Shown here one piece after another: positions 58,229 to 64,000 of a stretch of 64,000 bases of DNA. Position 1 is the first letter of the stretch, and each line of letters starts with the position of its first letter. Source of the stretch: Fragilaria radians (Eukaryota; Bacillariophyta; Fragilariophyceae; Fragilariales; Fragilariaceae); assembly GCA_900642245.1 (NCBI GenBank), contig CAAAJI010000010.1:494420-558419 (forward strand). The letters are read 5' to 3'. A model generated the notes under the pieces. That model was not told where the DNA came from and did no database searches. It saw nothing but the letters and a program-made list of their open reading frames with translations. The translations under genes and the position numbers were made by a program.

Positions 58229-59457
58229 ATAGTGTATCTTGATCATCTCAAGAAGTTCCAATTTGAAATTCATCCTTGGCCGATACGCTTCCTTAATTAC
58301 CGTAACATTATCAACAAAAGCAATGAAATCAAAACTTGAGTATTGAAGTTTGCCTAGTTTACATCAGTAGCTATGTAGTAGATCAAGCAGAAAAAGATCT
58401 TCCAATCAAAGTGAAAGTACTTATATTCTGGATTGGATGGCTGAACATTGCTAAACGCATTCCATTATAGACTATATCACACTAGATAACATCCCTTTGA
58501 CTAAAATTACAACATTAGAAGGCCTTAAACCACTTCACATGTTTGAAAAGAGAATTAGATTTTTTATGAGCAGAAATTCGAAAAGCATTGTAAGCCAGTT
58601 CGATGGGAGAGCCTCTTCTAAGCATTGTATGAATGCCATGAGATGGCAATAGCACTGAACCGTGCGAGTAAAAAAAGTGACATTGACAACTTGCCCTGTT
58701 TGTTAATGCCAAAAAATTCACCCCATCCTTAAGTGTGAACTTTGCCATAGAGAGCTGATGATATCAAAAGAATATAGCAAATATTCCCAAATGGTCTAAC
58801 ACATGGCTTAACTTGATTTGAAAATTATTTTTTTAAGTTGTAGATTTGACACAATGTGTTCTAATGGCTCAAAAGTAAAGTAAACTATTTCCCCTTGTAG
58901 TGGCAACAGTGGTGAAATGCAATATGGCAAAAGACTTTTTGTTGTCTTTTGCTTTGAGTGATATCTGATTTCTCTTGAGCTGACATCCATGTGTGTTTTG
59001 GTTGATGTATATTGAGTGACTTGCAAGCCCTTCATTGACTAAAGCTGCTTCTTCTTCAGTCATTCCTTTTACTCATCTAATCCTTGGAATTACCTTAGGG
59101 GGTTGAAACACCTCCTTAGGCGAATGCTGATCTGGTGATATTGTTGTAGTAATTGCTGTGATTATAGCATGTAGTTATTGTCTCTTAGTTATCATTTATT
59201 GCATGTTTGTTTGTCAAGTGATAGATCAGTTTCATTCAAAAGAGGAGTGAAAACTAAGTTGGATATGATTTTTTCATCTTGAAAAACACCGTTAATTTGC
59301 CGGTTGAATGAAAGCACTCGTGAATGAAGATAATCATTCACGAACAAGTGTCATTTATGTTCAATTACCCCTTAAGTATAAACCTTTGGGCACCATTGAT
59401 TTCACATTCCATTGAATCTTTGATAACGAGTTTAACTCCTCCAATTACATTGATTCT
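58229..59457. other. Intergenic with possible decayed minus-strand coding pieces
   Basis: On the minus strand an ATG at 59063 opens 'MTEEEAALVNEGLASHSIYI' for 64 codons; a one-base shift continues it ('EIVYFTFEPLEHIV'). A separate 77-codon frame starts at 58748 ('MAKFTLKDGVNFLALTNRAS'). They may be parts of one dead gene or transposon gag. No family is recognised. Confidence 0.35.
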
Positions 59458-60945
59458 ATGATGACGGTGAAATCCATCCAAACCAGCCTCTCAATAGTGA
59501 AAGCTATTTTCGACATTTCTAGAGGAGGAGGTGCGGCTGTGCTTTCTCCAACCTTAGGATCTTCATTATCCTCGGAGGAGGCGATAGCCCACAATAACGT
59601 CACGTTATTCTTAGGGCTAGCACCCAAACCACTAGCTGTGCTATGCATGGCCATTGCCATGTCCTTGCACTATCTTGGATATTCGTTTGCTCGTCCATCA
59701 ACAATTGCACTCTTTACGTCTTCCAAATCTGGTTACCAATCACCAGCTGCATTTCCGCTTGCCATGGCATTCGTTTCGCCATTGTCGCTAATCTTACTTA
59801 TGATCTACACAAAACTTCTCGATCAGGTTGGTCCACAAGGAGCATTGACGGCAACTACAATAGGTAGTGCAAGTATTCTTTTCCTAGCAGCTATCGCGAT
59901 TCGGTTACTTCAAGATTCTAATCTCTTACTCTTTTCAGTTCCTATTGTCAAATACATTAGCGGTCCACTCTTCGTGTTCCGCGAAAGCTACGTACAGCTC
60001 ATTACTAGTCAGTATTGGTCCTTTATGTCTAGTATATTAACACCAGAACAAAGTGCTCGATGGTTTGCTCCAATATCAGGATTAACATCCATCACGTCAG
60101 CATTAGCTGGATTGAATGTCTCACTTCTCGTCACAAAATTAGGTCTGACCGGTGCTATTTTTGGGACTGGCTGTATGATGGTCTTGAGTGTGATCTTCAC
60201 ATCTAGAGCGTACAGTATAGCAGAGCGACATGGATTTAATCCCTCTGATGAGCATAAAACACATAAGAAAAGTCAATTGGTTAAGAGTGAGCATGGCTTA
60301 ATCAAAAAGGCATCGAGTCTCTTTCATCGGGTTCCCACACTTTGGGCCCTATTTATAGAAGTTCTTTGTTCACAAGGCTTGGCGACTCTTTTGAATGTTT
60401 GCTTTGTAATAAAGCTTACGTCAAGCATTCCTGATGATACAGAACGAGCTGGATGGATGGGCAAATTCTTTGCTTCAATAAATGTTATCACCATGCTCCT
60501 TCAATTTGGTATTCTACCACCGCTCATTCAAGTTTTAGAACCACGAGTGATGTGGCGTGTTATGCCACTAATTATGGTTTGCTTTTCAGGATTTCAATCG
60601 ACGAAGGCGGATCCATCATTGTCCATCATAAGTGGATGCTTACTAACAATGAAAACTCTTGAATATTCTGCGCGACGGATGCTTGATGAAATGGTGTATG
60701 TTCCTCTTGATTTTGAAAGCCGGTATGTTGGAAAGGAAGTAGTTGGGGTATTAGCTTATCGAATGGGAAAGTCTATAATGAGTCTCTCATTATCAGGCCT
60801 CACAGGCATATTTGGCAACTTTGCCTTACAACAATTGTCGCTATTGTCGACTGGCGCCTCCTTCTTGTGGTTGGCTACGGCTTGGAACTTGAGCAATTTA
60901 GTACCCACTCGAGGGAGACAAGTGAATAGGACAGAGAATAAATAA
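59458..60945 (+). CDS. TLC-type nucleotide transporter-like membrane protein
   Basis: A single exon encodes 495 residues from ATG at 59458 with about 11-12 hydrophobic segments. The pattern 'QYWSFMSSILTPEQSARWFA' followed by 'PISGLTSITSALAGL', and the late motif 'PLDFESRYVGKEVVGVLAYR' with 'MGKSIMSL', correspond to the ATP/ADP translocase (TLC/NTT) family ('YWs...di.s.eq.kr.f...g...n.g..' and 'yiPLd.esk.kgK...d....r.GKs'). Plastid and parasite NTTs exchange ATP for ADP or import nucleotides. This copy lacks an evident plastid presequence, so membrane and substrate are unknown. It ends 60 bp from the convergent gene at 61006-61665. Confidence 0.72.
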   Translation: MMTVKSIQTSLSIVKAIFDISRGGGAAVLSPTLGSSLSSEEAIAHNNVTLFLGLAPKPLAVLCMAIAMSLHYLGYSFARPSTIALFTSSKSGYQSPAAFPLAMAFVSPLSLILLMIYTKLLDQVGPQGALTATTIGSASILFLAAIAIRLLQDSNLLLFSVPIVKYISGPLFVFRESYVQLITSQYWSFMSSILTPEQSARWFAPISGLTSITSALAGLNVSLLVTKLGLTGAIFGTGCMMVLSVIFTSRAYSIAERHGFNPSDEHKTHKKSQLVKSEHGLIKKASSLFHRVPTLWALFIEVLCSQGLATLLNVCFVIKLTSSIPDDTERAGWMGKFFASINVITMLLQFGILPPLIQVLEPRVMWRVMPLIMVCFSGFQSTKADPSLSIISGCLLTMKTLEYSARRMLDEMVYVPLDFESRYVGKEVVGVLAYRMGKSIMSLSLSGLTGIFGNFALQQLSLLSTGASFLWLATAWNLSNLVPTRGRQVNRTENK

Positions 60946-61005
60946 GAAATCACCTAGAATACATACATTCTTAAATCATTTAATTTCTTGGCTCGTTTCT
61001 TCATT

Positions 61006-61665
61006 TTAGCCGAAACTTTGGATTTTTAGGATTTCGATATAAATGGCGAATGCAACGGTCGCCCCTAGGGCAACTCCTACGTAAGCCCCATTAATAGCTA
61101 TTCGATGCCATCTAATCAAACGATGAGAACCATCTGTTGTAATTTGCTTTTGCAATGAGTTCGGCAAATCGGACTCGATTGGAGTCTCAGCTTGCTTCGT
61201 GACCTTGAAGCTTGTCCAGTCTGTGAACCTATTCATATTCATCATCCTATTCTGTGTGTTTAACAAGTTTAACGTTGAATTTTGCCGATCGGACCATGCC
61301 ATGCTTCGACCGCGGCCAGGACTTTGACTAGAATTCCTTCCATGAGCTTTAATGGCTAATGACATAGAGTCTACTCCCTCAAAATGTTCGTAGCCATTAT
61401 CTTCTACGACTTCATCTTGATATGAACCTTCACGAATGCTCCAAGAGGAAGCTTCATTATTACGAAGAATAGATTCTTCATCCCAGTAATCATCCATGTC
61501 GATGATTTCGGATTTGGGATCAATTCCTCGAGCCATGAGCTTTTCAACGATTTGACGACGAATCAACAGACGGTCTTGAGATATTCCAGACCTTTGAGAG
61601 TCATCCATCGAAGCAGATGATCGATTTGAGTGCAAAGATCGACTTGACAGTGTCACGTTGTCCAT
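61006..61665 (-). CDS. Unknown protein with single C-terminal membrane anchor
   Basis: 219 residues from ATG at 61665, single exon. The N-terminal 185 residues are polar, Ser/Asp/Asn-rich and low in hydrophobics. They include a helix-like 'QDRLLIRRQIVEKLMARGID', an acidic 'DMDDYWDEESIL' and a basic 'RNSSQSPGRGRSM'. One membrane segment near the end ('GAYVGVALGATVAFAIYIEI') is followed by only seven residues, the layout of a tail-anchored protein. Such proteins enter the ER or mitochondria post-translationally (GET/EMC routes). No family is recognised. The gene is convergent with the transporter-like gene. Confidence 0.65.
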   Translation of the reverse strand: MDNVTLSSRSLHSNRSSASMDDSQRSGISQDRLLIRRQIVEKLMARGIDPKSEIIDMDDYWDEESILRNNEASSWSIREGSYQDEVVEDNGYEHFEGVDSMSLAIKAHGRNSSQSPGRGRSMAWSDRQNSTLNLLNTQNRMMNMNRFTDWTSFKVTKQAETPIESDLPNSLQKQITTDGSHRLIRWHRIAINGAYVGVALGATVAFAIYIEILKIQSFG

Positions 61666-62494
61666 CGTTGTCTCGGATTTATTTTTTCCAAGGTATTTTT
61701 TATCCGCCTCGTACGACGGCTTTTTTGTCTTTTTCTGTGTTCCAGAGGCATTCTCAAAATTTCAGGTGCCATAATCCAGTGACTCTTTTGAAACAAAACC
61801 ATCACACTGATTTATGATGACCAAGTTTTAAACAGTAATCATAATAAACTTAATATCACTTTGTTTATCTTCACTTTCAGATTAGTGATCAACTATCTTT
61901 CTTTCCTCCATCTTGCATAACATTTTGTCGTTTAGACTTCCATCAAAATATTCAGCCTAAAAAACTATGCATATGGAATCGTGTTTTGTTATTGATATTG
62001 TTTAGACTAAGTTAATTGACACAAACGTTCTTAGTTTTCTATCCTATAAATCATTGGTCCGTCATTCTTACAGTCCAGACTTTGGTGATAAAGAAGAGAC
62101 ACGAGTATGTCTAGATGATTGTTTAAATGCATTACAAGTTTCATTATTTCCACTTCATGATCTCCAAATTAAGCAATGCAAAATCTTTAAAATCTAAAGC
62201 CATCAAGGGAGTTATCTCACTAAGAGTATGAAGCTTGTTAGAATGTCCAGATGTTATAGGATACAAGCATATGGAAAAGAAAGTATGCAGGGGAAGTACA
62301 TTTTCGAAGGGTTACCCATGGAAAGGACAGGACGTATATAAAATTGGTGAGGTAAAAATTTGGAGAAACCAGATTTACGCCCACATCAGGGCCTTTTTTC
62401 TCCTAAATTTTTTGTGGAGACAACCGAATTCTTTCAACGAAAGCTCAAGAATAGTTGTTGCCCGAGCGATGGCTGTTTGCAAACGTTGATATCG
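61666..62494. other. Head-to-head intergenic region and possible 5' exon
   Basis: About 0.7 kb of AT-rich DNA upstream of both divergent genes. From 62351 the frame of the next gene is already open, and from about 62390 it reads coding-like ('SPKFFVETTEFFQRKLKNS') just after an acceptor-like 'cacatcag', so the next gene probably begins with an upstream exon that I could not place. Confidence 0.45.
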
Positions 62495-64000
62495 ATGGGT
62501 CTAGTGAAAGGGAAGAAATCGTCAGTATCAAAAAAACTTGCTCAATTTGTCAATGGTCCATGCGAAGAGCAATCGAACGAGACAAGTGCCTTGATCACCA
62601 ACACACATAAACCACAGCATCTTCAACTAAATATCAATAATCCTCGGCCACATAACGTTAAGCTTCCCTCGCTTCTAAGCTATGAATTAGATATCTGTGA
62701 TAAAAATAAGGGTGGAATTGGTAGCGGTAAACCATTGAAAGCTGAGGGAACGTTTCCTAGCGAACGAAACGTGGTTCCCCAAGAGACACCTCAATTCTGT
62801 GATACAAACGCAACAGAATCTATAACTCAGAATGATCGCCATAAAAAATCCCTACTTCCGCTTTCTTCAAATACCGATACGCGAAATTTTCAAAATGTAG
62901 AGGAGATGCCTGATCTTATACCCAAAAGTTTTGGAGATGATAATGAATCAGTCGCATCGAATGAAATCACAGTTATGCAAGCAGCAGGTTGTGATCCTTC
63001 AGAAGGAAAAATATCGCTCAAGGTACCAATTATGAAAGAAACTCAATCCTCTCCTCATTTGAGATTGCCAAAGCCAGAACACTCATCGCCCACACACACT
63101 CTAGGAATTACACATCGCATCGAATGCGAAACCAATTACAAAGCATCATCAGCCAATGTAAATGAAAAAATCATCATAGAAGAATGTATGGACCAAAAAG
63201 AATTTGTGGCGAAGACAATAAGTGGCGTAGACAATCCACCTTATCATTTCCTTAGAAAAAATACACTTGATTCGACAAGTTATCAGATTGGTCGCTCGGA
63301 TGAATTCTCGTCTTCGGCATTTCAAGATATTGAAAATTTAATCAAGAAAAATGATCGCAAATTCGATCATTCTCTCATTTCCAATGAAGAAGCTCAATCG
63401 CATACTGTAGGAGAAGTAACAGATGACAATATCTCCGATCAAATATCATTCGATAAAACATCCCGGATCATGACTCTCAGTCACATTCCATCTCAGATAT
63501 CGCCGAATAGTTCAATCTCCGCAAAATCCATTATCCAGGGTAAGGAAAAAAACTTACAATCACAGCAGAGCGTTGACTTCCGTTTACAAGATGCAAATGA
63601 TTCCGGTTCTGTGGGACTCAAAGATGGTACTCCAGATCACATTCCACTAGAAAGAAGTCAGACTTCATACTTATCATTGGGATCATACGGGACAACAATC
63701 AATGAAGAAGAGGACTTTTCAAGTGCCAATGTATTGCGCAGAAGCAGTTTCAGTACAATTAGTAGTCACGAAGGAATGTTTAGGAACCAGACGAAAGAGA
63801 ATGACATTGCATCATATCACGACCTTGACGTCAGCGTATCCGAACTTGGATCAACTTATATCAATCAGTCAAAGTATAATGAAATTCCCAGCGGTGGAAT
63901 ACTAGGCTTGATTCAATCAGGTTTGGAACAAGTTTTCCAACGTGAAGAAGACACTGATTCCGATGATGACACGCTACAAGGTTACAGAGAATGGCTGCTT
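62495..64000 (+). CDS. Long Ser-rich, probably disordered protein, 3' end outside window
   Basis: The frame stays open for at least 502 codons from ATG at 62495 (MGLVKGKKSSVSKKLAQFV) to the window edge, and is open back to 62351, so the true start may lie in an upstream exon. The sequence is rich in Ser, Asn, Asp, Glu and Gln, with no membrane segment and no recognised domain. Repeated 'ISDQISF', 'SISAKSI', 'SYLSLGSYGTT' and 'LRRSSFSTIS' patches resemble phosphorylation-rich linkers. Near the end 'GLIQSGLEQVFQREEDTDSD' is more structured. Domains that would reveal a function probably lie beyond 64000. It is divergent from the tail-anchored-type gene. Confidence 0.75.
   Translation, partial: MGLVKGKKSSVSKKLAQFVNGPCEEQSNETSALITNTHKPQHLQLNINNPRPHNVKLPSLLSYELDICDKNKGGIGSGKPLKAEGTFPSERNVVPQETPQFCDTNATESITQNDRHKKSLLPLSSNTDTRNFQNVEEMPDLIPKSFGDDNESVASNEITVMQAAGCDPSEGKISLKVPIMKETQSSPHLRLPKPEHSSPTHTLGITHRIECETNYKASSANVNEKIIIEECMDQKEFVAKTISGVDNPPYHFLRKNTLDSTSYQIGRSDEFSSSAFQDIENLIKKNDRKFDHSLISNEEAQSHTVGEVTDDNISDQISFDKTSRIMTLSHIPSQISPNSSISAKSIIQGKEKNLQSQQSVDFRLQDANDSGSVGLKDGTPDHIPLERSQTSYLSLGSYGTTINEEEDFSSANVLRRSSFSTISSHEGMFRNQTKENDIASYHDLDVSVSELGSTYINQSKYNEIPSGGILGLIQSGLEQVFQREEDTDSDDDTLQGYREWLL

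Noticed and set aside
58515..59063. Minus-strand gene made of 59063-58808 and 58748-58515
   Set aside because: Needs a frameshift, has no good splice sites and no recognisable domain, so it is noted only as decayed.
1..64000. CRISPR array, phage, or bacterial-type defence operon
   Set aside because: No regularly spaced repeats, no operon-like gene strings and no such proteins; the window is nuclear eukaryotic DNA.

Overview
This is a nuclear window from a microbial eukaryote, most likely a diatom or a close stramenopile relative. The host genes are typically eukaryotic: TFIIH helicase XPB, Sec61 alpha, EMC5, peptide:N-glycanase, prolidase, an RRP36-type nucleolar protein, a TALE homeodomain factor and a heat-shock-factor-type DNA-binding protein. 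Many are split by very short GT-AG introns, mostly 64-80 nt, with one of 199 nt and two of only 41 and 44 nt. Intergenic DNA is visibly AT-rich and carries decayed retroelements whose protein motifs match families I know from diatom genomes. The diatom assignment is inference; no rRNA or organellar gene is present to prove it.

Layout: 0-3 kb, AT-rich DNA with a Ty1/copia scrap. 3-12 kb, TPR-PDZ protein (-), XPB (+), a frame-broken mini-ORF (-) and Sec61 alpha (-). 12-15 kb, decayed sequence. 15-24 kb, F-box/ankyrin protein (+), aldo/keto reductase (-), CCCH zinc-finger protein (-) head-to-head with EMC5 (+), a two-exon 60-residue micro-gene (-) and an HSF-type factor (-). 24-28.8 kb, Ty3/gypsy integrase remnant and unresolved coding-like islands. 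28.9-34.2 kb, peptide:N-glycanase (+), a diatom-type gag/pol scrap (+) and an F-box/RCC1 protein (-). 34.6-43.7 kb, a graveyard holding a LINE-like RT element, Ty3/gypsy gag-pro and pol pieces, a 20-N assembly gap and a duplicated block around it. 43.7-48 kb, a small acidic-start protein (+) and the TALE homeobox gene (-). 49-53.2 kb, bestrophin-like channel (+), copia RT remnant (-) and a Gfo/Idh/MocA oxidoreductase (+). 53.9-64 kb, prolidase (-), RRP36-like (+), TLC-type nucleotide transporter-like protein (+), a tail-anchored-type protein (-) and the start of a long Ser-rich protein that runs off the window.

Several genes touch the secretory/ER system (Sec61 alpha, EMC5, a peptide:N-glycanase with a signal-like N-terminus), but they are scattered on both strands and nothing indicates an operon or a co-regulated cluster. 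No CRISPR array, prophage or novel defence system is present. The most worthwhile items are the probable false duplication at the N gap, the micro-genes that simple ORF calling misses, and the possible compartment-targeting presequences on the N-glycanase and the aldo/keto reductase.
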